A DNA stretch of 64,000 nt from Cryptomeria japonica (taxonomy: Eukaryota; Streptophyta; Pinopsida; Cupressales; Cupressaceae), in the NCBI RefSeq assembly GCF_030272615.1, contig NC_081409.1, positions 648,616,468 through 648,680,467 on the forward strand, given 5' to 3'. Below the pieces are notes generated by a model, which worked only from the letters and a program-made list of their open reading frames with translations, was not told where the DNA came from and searched no databases. Position 1 is the first letter of the stretch, and each line of letters starts with the position of its first letter. A program made the position numbers and the translations under genes. Shown here one piece after another: positions 23,678 to 34,150 of this stretch.

Positions 23678-24856
23678 TGTTAGGCCCAATATGGAAAGCT
23701 AATGTACTGAGAGGGGAGGGGTGAATCAGTACTTCAAATCCTTTCTTCAAAAATATCTTCACTGATATGCATAAACCAAAAGCTGTTGTAACATAACATA
23801 AAGTTAAAACAAATAAATAACAATCATACATGATTCACTCCATAACACATATTTTGGTTACGCAGAAACTCTTGGTTAGAGAGAAAAACTGCGGTGGGGA
23901 TGGCACCCACAATTTCACTACTGCAATAATAAAGGTTGCTCGGTTAGAGCTACATGTTCAGCTATTTCTGATAGCTTACCCTGTTAGGAGTATCAAGATC
24001 ATTAGATCTACCTTGCTAAAGGATTTTACAACACTTATTCTAAATGCTGCACCTGGTTAAAGGCTTTACAATTTATAAACTTTGTTAGAGTCTTTTACCC
24101 TATTAAAGGTTTCTCTTACAACGTCAAAATATTACAATAAAATCTTTACAAATATCTGCAACTTTACATCTGGAATATTATAGCAGATTCTATGTGCTCA
24201 AAATGAGATTACCTTGCTTATAGCATACCTCGGTAACCCATAGAATAACTCGGTAAACCCTTCTGTTTACTCTGTTCTTTGACTGTTCTCTAAATTCCTT
24301 GTCGGTGACCTTTGTGTCTCTATAACAGTCATAACACTCAGTGCTTTCTTATGTATCACACATGTCTTGCTTCATACACCTCTATGTGTCTCTGTCTAAT
24401 CTCAATCCATGTTGTATAAATAGATCTCTTATGTCCGTGATCTGGGTCATTGTTTCGATCTTACAAACATGATTTATTGAATGAATAACCATACAAAATA
24501 TTTCATTGGATAGATGACCTCAAAATCATACACAATCCTTAAGTGCAATTTCCAATGTGATAACGGTTCTATGTTCCTCGATCTTGTAACACGTTTCCAC
24601 ATGTGTGTCTAGGTTCAATGAATCTGGTAACATGATTCACTTAGTATATATCAACTCGGTGTATCATTATTTCTGCTCGGTAGACATGGAATGTTACTCG
24701 GTAGACAGCTCGGTGAATACTGGGCTCTGTGACTACTTTCTTCTATAACCGACTGCTTTGTGCATACCGACTGAATGTTTTGGTAGAGGTAACCAACTAG
24801 AGTATATAGAATGACTTTGGATATAAAACTAATGGCAACTAAAATAAATAGTAACA
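23678..24856 (-). repeat. NA-D 5' LTR
   Basis: 1,179 bases, beginning TGTTACTATTTATT (minus) at 24856 and ending GGGCCTAACA at 23678. Closely similar to 16871-18034 throughout. Confidence 0.93.
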
Positions 24857-24861
24857 CTCTT
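24857..24861. repeat. Target site duplication of NA-D, right copy
   Basis: CTCTT, identical to 16866-16870. Confidence 0.93.
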
Positions 24862-25651
24862 GTCGTTGTAGGCCCACAAAGTCCTATATGAATCATCTCT
24901 AGGAGCTTGGAAGTAGAGTACTCCTTGTTCTTGAAACTCCTCTTTGTCAGATTTGTGAGTTGACATTCCTTGCACAAAGCATCAATAGGCTTGACAATCC
25001 TTGGAAAATCTCTTACAGCTTTAGTATTGTAAATATTTATCATCTTATCAAAGTTGACATGTCCCATCCTTCTATTTCATATCAAACATTCATTTATTTG
25101 AATTGAAGAACATCTGTTTCCACTTCTATCTTTTATATAATAAGCATTTTCACTTATCCTAGTGCCTTGTGCTACCAACTTTTCAGTTTTTCTTTTTTTG
25201 ATTATACATCCAGTATTGTTGAACACAACTTCATAACCTCTATTACACATCTAACTAGCACTCAATAAGATATATCTTAAACGTAACTAGTTTTATGTTT
25301 ACCATTAATTGAGATGCTTCATATTCCACAAATAGGTGTAGCTTCCTCTCCTACAAATTTCATTGATCCATTGTCATACTTTTTAGGATTATTGAACTTT
25401 CCTTTGTTACTTGTCATGTGATTTGAACATTTAGAGTTCATGTTTACGATTTTGGTTCTACCTTAGCATGAAAGACAATCTTCTCATCATTACTCTTTCC
25501 TTACGTCTTCTGGATATATCCTTATTCTTCTCTTCTATAGCCAAGAACAAGTATTCATTTGAGTTTTCACCCTCTTCATCCTCTAACAAATGTGTCTACA
25601 TAGAACATAGTTATTTCTTTCCTTTATCATCTGTCTTCTTCTTGAAGTCAT
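24857..25651 (-). pseudogene. Copia-C gag end, protease and pre-integrase/integrase start
   Basis: Near 24870-25067 the minus strand reads MGHVNFDKMINIYNTKAV, ALCKECQLTNL and MIHIGLCGPTTTR, the HHCC region and the first catalytic Asp block of copia integrase. Around 25400-25440 a degraded CSNHMTS protease motif is seen, and near 25560-25620 a degraded zinc knuckle and charged gag tail. Frames change every few hundred bases. The left end joins the integrase piece at 16870 across NA-D; the right end is cut by the E 3' LTR. Confidence 0.78.
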
Positions 25652-27180
25652 TGTTAATCTTAGAGGATCCGGTTAATACTAAGAGGGGGGTGAATCAATA
25701 TTAACAATTATTTGAAATCAGAAACTTAGACTCATAAAACTTTCACCAAATCAAATATAGATCAACATTAGAGTCATTTACCAATACCGATATCTACTGA
25801 TAAACATTTGCTAAACTGATATATCAATGTTGCACATTAAGTGCTCATTAACCATGCATAAACTGAAAGTAAAGCAAACCAACACATTAAAAACATTCAC
25901 CATATGAACACCATGATTTTCATGTGGAAACCCAAATAGGGAAAAACCACGGTGGGAATTGGTACCCACAAATATTTTGCACTCTTTCAGAATGCGCCCT
26001 ATTTGGAGCCAAGCCCGGTTAGAAACTTACAATGATACCCTGTTAGGAGCAACCCCTGTTAGGAGTCACCTGGTTAACGGATTTACCTCAGCCCTATTAG
26101 GAGCTTTGATCTATTAGGATCAACCTCCTAAGAGGATTTAGAACTTAGATATTGAGTCACCATGTTAGGGGGTTTTAAAATGTGAGGCCTGTTAGGACCT
26201 ACCTGGTTAAGGGATTTTAGCTGTTGTATTTGTTAGAGAACAACAGTGAATGATCTATGTATAGCACTCAACTGCTTGCTTGATCAGATCCAATTAAGTT
26301 CTAAGTCAACATCACTCTGGTAGATCTTCTCACACACCCTGGTTTGGCTTCACACACTTCTTAAAATCACCGACACTTCAAAACATCAACCTTACTGACA
26401 TAAATAACCTTTACAACTAGGTCTACATCAAAACCCTAAGACTTACTACATAGATCATCACAGATCTTTACAACTCATTACAGATTATCATATGGATCAT
26501 TACAATCAATATCAGTCGTTGAATGATCATAAATCGTCACAGCAAGTCGATCTGATACAAAGTCAAACCTTTAGCTCATTCCGCTAAGCTCTTTGTACAT
26601 TCCCAAGAAATTCACTCTCCAAACGCGCCAAAATATCTTTCAAACACATCGCATAGTTTGTGTTGTGTTATCATCAACATGTGAACTTGATGTAGATCAC
26701 CGCCAAACCAAAAATCATTGTCAGTCAAGAGAATTCTCTACCAGTCCTTAAACCCTTCTTAAAACCTGGTAAAAACTCAATATAAATTATAAACATAACT
26801 TCCGGTTGTCACAACATGATGCGGTTCCGGTCAGATACATGTTACAATGATAGAAACCACAAAGCCTTAATCATCACCAATCGCTAGATACAATCAGAAT
26901 ATTTCTTCGTTTATTGTTTAAGGTCCTAATTCTCAATTTCTTGATTCTTTACCGGTAAGCCCTCTCCGGTAGACCAAAAGATTTAGATGACACAAAACAA
27001 CATAAGTAAACATCAGTAGACATGAATAAACATTAGTTTCAATCAATGACAACATAAATAACTGATCAAAGTCATCTATCATGCAATCTCAATCTCTTCA
27101 TCACAATGTCATCTCAAACAGTCTTGTTCCGGTTCAGTCATCATTCTCCATTTGTATCAGTTATGCCAAACATGCCAACA
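25652..27180 (-). repeat. Element E 3' LTR
   Basis: It begins TGTTGGCATGTTTGGCATAA (minus) at 27180 after the polypurine tract and ends AGATTAACA at 25652; 1,529 bases. Contains about ten CCTGTTAGG/CCTGGTTAA-type motifs (as + strand) at 26010-26225 and the complement of TTTGGGTTTCCACAT near 25920-25945. Confidence 0.9.
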
Positions 27181-27549
27181 ATATCCCCCTTTGACATTGA
27201 TGGCAACACTAAACATCAACATACTCAACTTATACTGTTCCGCTCTGTTCTGGACCATCTTTGCAACTCTTCTCTTCTCTGTTGCACCTCATCTGCCGAT
27301 TACACTTTATCTTCAATTACACATTTTCTCCTCCCGATCATATGTCTTCTGTTATGAGTAATCATATTTCTTCTCCCCCTTTAACAATGCCAAAGGTGCA
27401 TAAGCATCACAAATCATCAAATCTGTTGCTCCTGTCTTCAACATGTCTGCAGACTCATCTAAGCTACTCCCCCTGCGGAGGAGCCTGCATCTTATCAATC
27501 CAAAGTAAAAAATAGTCATGAGGCCCACTGGATTGATTCATCCTGCATT
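27181..27549 (-). other. Element E 3' spacer and polypurine tract
   Basis: The complement of ATATCCCCCTTTGACA (27181-27196) is the polypurine tract abutting the LTR. The remaining bases are non-coding and contain further CTCCCCC runs (27371, 27468). Confidence 0.8.
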
Positions 27550-29200
27550 CTAGTTCTTTTTTAGTAGGTGTCTGACCCCTAAATTATCTCTCAGATACTC
27601 AAAGGTTTTCTTCGGAAATTCTTTTGTGAAAATGTCAGCTAGTTCCTCTTTGCTTGTCACATACTCCATTCTAACTTGTTTTTCCTGTATTCTTTCCCTT
27701 AGAAAATGATATTTCAATTCTATGTGCTTTCTTCTTGCATGTAACACATGATTTTTTGAAATATTAATTGTACTAGTATTATCACAGCAAATAGTTACCG
27801 GTTCAGACATATCAAATATGAATCCTTCAAGCACATGTCTCATCCAGATTGTCTGCATGCAATTCATTGATGCTGCAACATACTTTGCCTTTGTTGTTGA
27901 CTGAGAAACACATGTTTTCTTCTTACTTGTCCAAGCAACCAATCTGTCTCCAAGAAGAAAAGCTCCACCGGTAGTTCTTTTTTGGTCATCAACATTGCCT
28001 GCCCAATCTACATCAGTAAACACATTCAAAGAAAAATTTCCTTTATAAGGATACCATAAACCATAATCTATTGTGCCTTTCAGGTATCGGAATATCCTTT
28101 TCACCGCTACCAAGTGAGTCTCCTTGGGATCCTTTTGAAATCTAGCAAACAATCCAACAACATTTGCAATATCCTGTCTGCTATGAATGACATAATGCAA
28201 TTTACCAATTATAGACCTGTGTTCTTATGCAATTTACCAATCATAGACCTGTGTTCTTTCTCATCAACAGATGGTGAATCATCTTGTTTAAATAAATTGC
28301 AGCCACTCACCATTAGAGTACCGACCGGTTTACAATCCTCCATGCCAAATGTTTTCAACACCTCTTTGACATACTGACTTTGACAGATAAAAATTCCACC
28401 ATCCAATTGCTAGACCTGCAACCCAATGAAAAATTTAATTTCACCAATAAGAGACATCTCAAATTCCTTTTTCATCTCCTCAACAAAATCCATGCATAAG
28501 TCATCATTACGACAAAAAATTATGTCATCCACAAATACTTCAGCTATTAATACTTTCTCTCCATCAGTCTTTAGATATATGTTACTGTCCTCATTGGTAC
28601 GCTGGAATCCTATCTTGATCAGGTGTGCATGCAACCTTTCAAACCATGCTCTCGGTGCCTGCTTCAATCCATACAGTGCCTTATGTAGTTTGCAAACCAT
28701 ATCTTTGTCTTCAAACAAAGCCAATCCATCCGATTGTTCTATGTATATTTCTTCTTCAAGGATGCCATTAAGAAAAGCTGATTTAACATCCATCTAATAG
28801 ATTTTAAATCCTTTAAATGCAGCATAAGCAAGTAGCATTCTTACTCCTTCCAATCTCACCACAAGTGCAAAGGTTTGACCATAATCTTCTCCTTCTTCTT
28901 GTGCATATCCTTTGCAAACCAATCTTGCTTTATTTCTCACAACCTCGCCTTCTTCATTTAACTTGTTTCTAAAGACCCATTTAGGTCCAATCACATTCTT
29001 GTCTTCTGGTCTGGGAACAAGTGTGCATGCCTTGTTCTTCTCTATCCAATCCAACTCCTCATTCATTGCATTAATCAAGTCATCATCCTTTAATGCCTCT
29101 CTTACTATTTTCGGCTCAATAGTAGAAATCAGACAGAAATTTCTCTGATTTTCCTCCTTGTTTGTACTCCAACATTTTTATCTCCAGTTATTTATTCTTC
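27550..29200 (-). pseudogene. Element E reverse transcriptase and RNase H
   Basis: From the right: MINAMNEELDWIEKNKA and NVIGPKWVFRNKLNEEG (28794-29078), MDVKSAFLNGILEEEIYIEQ (28793), YGLKQAPRAWFERL, FVDDIIFCRNDD (28500-28540), the end of RT with YVKEVLKTFGMEDCKPVGT, then RNase H with VFTDVDWAGNVDDQ, STTKAKYVAA and CDNTSTINISKNHVLHARR. The C-terminus is LGVRHLLKKN at 27550. In-frame stops lie near 28794 and 28408. A 32-bp tandem duplication at 28195-28258 shifts the frame between RT and RNase H. Otherwise it is well preserved. Confidence 0.92.
28195..28258. repeat. 32-bp tandem duplication breaking E reverse transcriptase
   Basis: ATGCAATTTACCAAT at 28195 repeats at 28227, one base differing (ATTATAG against ATCATAG). 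Because 32 is not a multiple of three, the RT frame is lost at this point; this is visible as the change from MIGKLH to a new frame. Confidence 0.9.
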
Positions 29201-29352
29201 TGAGTGATTTAGCTTGGCATACCTTGGAATAACCGGTTTCGGTGTTGTGCTTCCTGCTTCATGTTCTTCATCTTCTTCATCGCTCTTTGCATTTACCAGT
29301 TGAGCACCTATTTCTACAACATTTTGCTCATTAGTCTTCTGCACTTCCGGTT

Positions 29353-30420
29353 CTATAAACACAAGTCTTTCTTCATCTTTCTCAGGCTCAGATCTGTTGT
29401 CTCTCCAGATTTCTCAAAGAGTTCATCTATCTTCACATTAGTACTCTCAATGATCTTCTTAAGTCTCTTGTTATAACATTTAAATACCTTACTCTTTGTA
29501 TAGTAACCAAGAAAAATGCCTTCATCACACTTAGCATCAAACGTTTTAGTGTAATCATCTCTCTTAATATAACATTTACTCCCAATTTTTTTGAAATAAC
29601 TTACACTAGGAGTCTTTCCATGCCATAATTCATAAGGTGTTTTGTTATTACCTTTTTTGACAAGTACCCGGTTCAAAGTATAAACATAAATGTTGATTGC
29701 TTCTCTCCAAAACATCTTCGGTTCTTCACCTTGAATCATCATGGTTCTAGACGCTTCAACAACTGTTTTATTCATTCTCTCTGTTATCCCATTCTATTGT
29801 GGAGTTCTAGGAGCTGACATCTGCCTCTTAATTCCTTGTTCATCACAAAACTTCACAAACTCATCAAAAGTAAATTCACCTCCCCGATCAGATCTCAAAC
29901 AATTTAGATTCTTCTCGGTATCTTTCTCAACAAGAGCTTTAAATGCTTTAAACTTACTGAATGTCAGAGACTTTTCTCTCAAAATGGTTACCCACATCAT
30001 TTTGGAATAATCATCAGTAAAGATCATAAAATATCACCAAAATAGCTCTTCATCCTCATAGGACCACAAAGATTAGTATGAATCAGATCAAGAATATTCT
30101 CTGAAGAGAAAGACTTACTCTTAAAAGATACAAAGGTCATCTTACTCATCTGACAATCCTTTCATAACACATTGTCCGGTTTCACAAGCTGGGGAAAACC
30201 TCTCACAATACAAGACTTACTAACTTTAATCAAATTCTCCAAATTGACATGACAAAATATCTTGTGTCACAACCAGCTGTCTTCAATCTTCGACACCAAA
30301 CAATCATTTACATTAGTATTCAGATGAAATAGATTACCTCTACTCTGCTTCCCAGTAGAAATCAATTCTCCATTATTTCCAAGAATCCTGCACACTCCAC
30401 TTTTGAATTCAAGTAGATAT
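29353..30420 (-). pseudogene. Element E integrase
   Basis: From the right: degraded pre-integrase with HHCC residues (30060-30420, several stops), IFTDDYSKMMWVTILREKS (30027), LRSDRGGEFTFDEFVKFC (about 29880) and MSAPRTPQ, then an in-frame TAG near 29793, then MNKTVVEASRTMM, MFWREAINIYVYTLNRV, GSKCYIKRDD and GIFLGYYTKSKVFKCYN. The catalytic Asp residues and the Glu region are recognisable. The C-terminal linker (29200-29353) is acidic. Confidence 0.9.
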
Positions 30421-31685
30421 CACTTATCATTAAGCTGTCCAACACTCAAGAGGTTATGTTTTAGTCCTTCAACCCAAAAAACATCATCTGCATTACTCTT
30501 TCTATTTGAGGAAATTGATCCTTTACCTTTAACAATGCAGGGAGAGTTATTACGAATTATTAGAACTCCTCCATCAAACTCTTCAAGGGATAAGAACTTA
30601 CTTTTGTCACCGGTCATGTGGTGCGAGCAACCACTATCTATTATCCATTCATCACTGTTATCCAAGTGAGACACCAAAGTCTTCTCATCAGTCAGATCCT
30701 CCTTCACAACAACAAATACTATCTCCTCATTGTCATCTTCTTTTGATTCATCATCGGTCACACCTTCATCCATTGCAACATGACAATGTTTTTGGCCTTT
30801 TCCTTTGAATCTCCTAAACTTCTCTTTCTTATCAGTGTTAGGGCAGTTAGCAGCTATGCGTCCAATTTTACTACAAGAGAGACACTTCAAGGGTAATTTA
30901 CCTGTTACTCTAGGGAATCTTTTAGCCAGTAATGCCTCAAGTTTCATCAAATGATCTTCATCATCACCATCACCTCTGCTACCACAATGAATAGATCTGC
31001 AGTCATGATTATGACAAACATCTTTTCCTTTCCTTGCTGATGTATCGGTTACAGAAGCCTTAAAATCAGATTTGGAACGTTTGGAAACACTATTATCAAA
31101 ACTGTTTAGTTCAAACACAGTTAACTTTACAATTAGAGAATCAACGGTGACTTTATCTTTTGAAATGGATCTCAGTTCTTTAATAGCAAACACTCTGATA
31201 GAATACTATGGTAAAAGAGTTCTGAGAATTTTACTAACAATAGTACCATCTTCAATCTTACCTCCGACACTCTTTATACCACCTACAACTTCCTTAATCC
31301 TTTGTCCATATTGAGCTATGTTCTCACCGTCAACCATTTTCATATCATCAAATTTTCCTCTCAAACTCTCTTCCTTTGCCCTTTGTACATGTTCATCTCC
31401 TCCATAAATTAAATTAAATTTCTCCCATACCTCATTTGCAGTTTCTAATCCATAAACATCAATATACTCAGAGTTAGACAAACTACTTACAATTACTTCA
31501 AGAGCTTGAATGTTTTCCTGTTGTTCTTTGAGTTCATCCGATGTCAAGGGACTGGTAGTAGGAGCAACATACTTGGTTATCACATAATTCCAATACTGTG
31601 AACCCATTCCTTTAATGTAGATCTTCATCCGATGACTACATATCCGGTAGTTGTCCTTGGTAAACTTGGGACCCTCCTTCATCAT
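30420..31685 (-). pseudogene. Element E gag and protease
   Basis: The frame opens at MMKEGPKFTKDNYRICSHRM (31685), the copia gag N-terminus, and runs through NEVWEKFNLIYGGDEHVQRA and a stop near 31203. It continues with the knuckle CLSCSKIGRIAANC (Gly before His replaced by Arg and His missing from its usual place, so probably non-functional), an acidic linker, and DSGCSHHMTGDKSKF. It ends at LLSVGQLNDK. Compared with E', it lacks a short KYKGK-type segment before the knuckle. Confidence 0.9.
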
Positions 31686-31740
31686 CTTTCATATAATCTT
31701 TCTCTCAAGCTGTTAGGCTTTTTGCACACAGAGGACCAAC

Positions 31741-31752
31741 GCTTTGATACCA
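31741..31752 (-). promoter_or_regulatory. Element E primer binding site
   Basis: TGGTATCAAAGC on minus, two bases after the LTR end AACA; one difference from the standard plant copia site. Confidence 0.85.
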
Positions 31753-31754
31753 AT

Positions 31755-32013
31755 TGTTAATCTGAGAGAATCCAGTTAATACTTAGAGGGGGGGTGAATC
31801 AGTATTAACAATAATTTGAAATCAGAAACTCGGACTCATAAAACTTTCACCAAATCAAATATAGATCAATACTAGAGTCATATACTAGTACCGATATCTA
31901 CTGATAAACATCTGCTAAATTGATATATCAATGTTGCACATTAAGTGCTCATTAACCATGCATAAAATGAAAGTAAAGCAAACCATCACATCAAAAACAT
32001 TCACCATATAAAT
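31755..32013 (-). repeat. Element E 5' LTR, only the last 259 bases
   Basis: It matches 25652 to about 25912 of the 3' LTR, then stops abruptly near 32010 and is joined to pre-integrase sequence of another copy (E'). Confidence 0.88.
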
Positions 32014-32149
32014 AGTATTCTCCGAAGAGAAAGATTTACTCTTAAAGGATACAGAGGTCATCTTACCCATCTCACAATCCTTGCATAACACTGTCCGGTT
32101 TCACAAGCTGGGGCAAACCTCTCACAATACTTGACTTACTAACTTTAAT

Positions 32150-33515
32150 CTAATTGTCAAAATTGACATGACAAAATCTCTTGTGCCACAACGAGTTGTC
32201 TTCAATCTTCGCCACCAAACAATCATTTACATTAGTATTCATATAAAGTAGATTACGTCTAGTCTGCTTCCCAATAGCAATCAATTCTCCATTATTTCCA
32301 AGAATCCTGCACACTCCACTTTTGAATTTAAGTAGATAACCCTTATCATTAAGCTGTCCAACACTTAAGAGGTTATGTTTTAGTCCTTCAACTGAAAAAG
32401 ACATCATCTGCATTACTCTTCCCATTAAATAAAATTGATCCTTTACCTTTAACCATGCAGGGAGACTTATTACCAGATCTTAGAACACCTCCATTAAACT
32501 CTTCAAGGGATAAGAACTTACTTTTGTTACCGGTCATGTGGTGCGAGCAACCACTATCTATTATCCATTCATCACTGTTATCAATGTGAGACACCAAAGA
32601 CTTCTCATCAGTTAGATCCTCCTTCACAACAACAAATACTATCTCCTCATTGTCATCTTCTTCCAATTCATCATCGGTCACACCTTCATCCACGGCAACA
32701 TATCAATGTTTATTGCCTTTTCCTTTGAATCTCCTAAACTTCTCTTTCTTATTAGTGTTAGGGCCGTTAGGAGCTATGTGTCCAATTTTACTACAAGAGA
32801 AACACTTCAAGGGTAATTTACCTTTATATTTACCTTTTACTCTAGAGAATATTTTAGCGAGTAATGCCTCAAGTTCCATCAGATGATCTTCATCATCACC
32901 ATCACCTCTGCTACCGCCATGAATAGTCCTGCAGTCATGATTATGAAAAACATCTTTTCCTTTCCTTTCTGATTGACCGATTACAAAAGTCTTAAAAGCA
33001 GATTCAGAAGGTTTGGAAACACTATTATCAAAGTTGTTTAGTTCAAATGCAGCTAACTCTCCAATTAGAGAATTAACAGTGACTTTACCTTTTGAAATGG
33101 ATCTCAGTTCTTGAATAGTAGACACTCTGATAGGATACTGCGGTAAAAGAGTTCTGAGAATTTTACTAACAACAATATCATCTTCAGTCTTACCTCCGAC
33201 ACTCTTAATACCACCTACAACTTCCTTAATCCTTTGTCCATAATGAGCTATGTTCTCACCGTCAACCATTTTCATATCATCAAATTTTCCTCTCAAACTC
33301 TCTTCCTTTGCCCTTTGTACATGTTCATCTCCTCCATAAATTAAATTAAATTTCTCCCATACCTCATTTGCAGTTTCTAATCCATGAACATGAATATACT
33401 CAGAGTTAGACAAAGTACTTACAATTGCTTCAAGAGCCTGAATGTTTTCCTGTTGTTCTTTGAGTTCATCCGGTGTCAAGGGACTGGTAGTAGGAGCAAC
33501 ATACTTGGTTATCAC
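32150..33515 (-). pseudogene. Element E' gag, protease and pre-integrase fragment
   Basis: From the right: gag (ITKYVAPTTSPLTPDELKEQ onward; the true start codon region at about 33610 is preceded by a stop), the knuckle CFSCSKIGHIAPNG in which the last Cys has become Gly, a stop near 32702, DSGCSHHMTGNKSKF, then GLKHNLLSVGQLNDKGYLLK and WHKRFCHVNFDN of pre-integrase. A frameshift near 32395 separates protease from pre-integrase. Gag here keeps the KGKYKGKLPL segment missing from E. Confidence 0.88.
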
Positions 33516-33672
33516 ATAATTCCAATACTATGAACCGATTCATTTAATGTAGATCTTCATCCGATCAGTCCATATCCGGTAGTTGTCCTTGGTAAACTTG
33601 GGACCCTCCTTCATCATCTTTCACATAATCTTTCCTTCAAGCTATTAGGCTTTTTGCACACATGGGACCAAC

Positions 33673-33684
33673 GCTCTGATACCA
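33673..33684 (-). promoter_or_regulatory. Element E' primer binding site
   Basis: TGGTATCAGAGC on minus, the standard form, two bases after the LTR end at 33687. Confidence 0.82.
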
Positions 33685-33686
33685 AT

Positions 33687-33747
33687 TGTTAATCTTAGAG
33701 GATCCAGTTAATACAGAGAGGGGGGGTGAATCAGTATTAACAATAAT
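33687..33747 (-). repeat. Element E' 5' LTR end fragment
   Basis: Matches the last ~60 bases of the E LTR (TGTTAATCTTAGAGGATCC on +), then breaks into Copia-C gag. Confidence 0.8.
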
Positions 33748-33748
33748 A

Positions 33749-33858
33749 TCCCAAATTACATTTTGCAAAGTCTCCAAATAAGATTCCATCCTATGCTTCT
33801 AGTAAGGAGAATTTGTGCCATCAAACAATGGAGCCTTAATATGTAGTTCTTGCACCAT
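33749..33858 (-). pseudogene. Copia-C gag N-terminus fragment
   Basis: Minus ATG at 33858 opens MVQELHIKAPLFDGTNSPY, the common start of copia gag (substrate-independent FDGTNY motif), followed by a stop in place of Trp and KHRMESYLETLQNVIWD. It is cut at 33749 by E'. The rest of gag up to the knuckle region at about 25640 is missing. Confidence 0.75.
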
Positions 33859-33902
33859 TTTTGATCTACCGCAAGTGTTTAATCTTTCTAAAGAGGAACC
33901 TT

Positions 33903-33914
33903 TCTCTGATACCA
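33903..33914 (-). promoter_or_regulatory. Copia-C primer binding site
   Basis: TGGTATCAGAGA on minus (last base changed from C), two bases after the LTR end. Confidence 0.75.
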
Positions 33915-33916
33915 AT

Positions 33917-34150
33917 TATTGAACCTAAGGTAGGATTGAGAGGGGGGGTGAATCAGTACGGAACTTCAAAACAAATTATTAATAAACAACATTCAACCAT
34001 TCAAAGCACTATTGAGAAAAATTGACTAACCATTAACACATGAACATTAGATTTTATATGGAAAACCCAAACTGGGAAAACCAAAGGTGAGAACCTAACT
34101 CACAATATGACTAATAATGATTACAAATTGTTAGGTTTATTGGCAAGGAT
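33917..34150 (-). repeat. Copia-C 5' LTR remnant
   Basis: Alignable with 13150-13395 by eye. Its terminal CA is mutated (TATTGAACC on + instead of TGTTGAGCC). It is truncated near 34150, where element F begins. Confidence 0.78.

Larger units (their letters stand above)
16871..24856 (-). mobile_element. NA-D: complete non-autonomous LTR retrotransposon with two ORFs
   Basis: Full-length, 7,986 bases: 5' LTR 23678-24856, primer site 23664-23675, ORF1 22263-23615, ORF2 18395-21742, polypurine tract, 3' LTR 16871-18034, flanked by exact CTCTT duplications. It sits in the integrase of Copia-C, whose reading frame is continuous across the site when the element and one CTCTT are left out. Over the first 255 bases the LTRs differ at about 9 positions plus one 2-base gap, so it is younger than NA-3. 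No protease, integrase, RT or RNase H is encoded. Confidence 0.93.
25652..32013 (-). mobile_element. Element E: Ty1/copia retrotransposon with truncated 5' LTR
   Basis: From the right: 5' LTR remnant (31755-32013), primer site (31741-31752), gag-protease (30420-31685), integrase (29353-30420), RT-RNase H (27550-29200), polypurine tract (27181-27196), full 3' LTR (25652-27180). Domains are complete and in copia order, but in-frame stops and a 32-bp duplication break pol. It lies inside Copia-C gag. The same family gives the solo LTR at 37145-38822. No intact right-hand terminus exists, so no target duplication can be tested. Confidence 0.9.
32014..33747 (-). mobile_element. Element E': second, truncated copy of the same copia family
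   Basis: It contains 60 bases of LTR end (33687-33747), a primer site (33673-33684), gag, protease and the first part of pre-integrase, ending at 32014. Its sequence is parallel to 30080-31760 of E but differs at many sites, so it is not a recent duplicate. Both ends are breakpoints rather than LTR termini. Confidence 0.85.
13150..34150 (-). mobile_element. Copia-C: old minus-strand copia element, split by nested insertions
   Basis: Pieces in order from the right: 5' LTR remnant (33917 to about 34150), primer site (33903-33914), gag N-terminus (33749-33858), gag end, protease and pre-integrase (24857-25651), integrase to RNase H (14430-16870), 3' LTR (13150 to about 14372). NA-D (16871-24856) and the E/E' block (25652-33747) lie inside it. 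The two LTR remnants match: both go from GGTAGGA(C/T)TGAGAGGGGGGG into GAATCAGT and a CATTCAACCATTCAAA run. The part of gag between the two gag pieces is missing, so the E/E' insertion came with a deletion. Confidence 0.82.

Noticed and set aside
25468-25704. Plus-strand ORF 25468-25704 spanning the E LTR boundary
   Set aside because: It crosses the junction of two elements and is antisense to Copia-C gag remnants.
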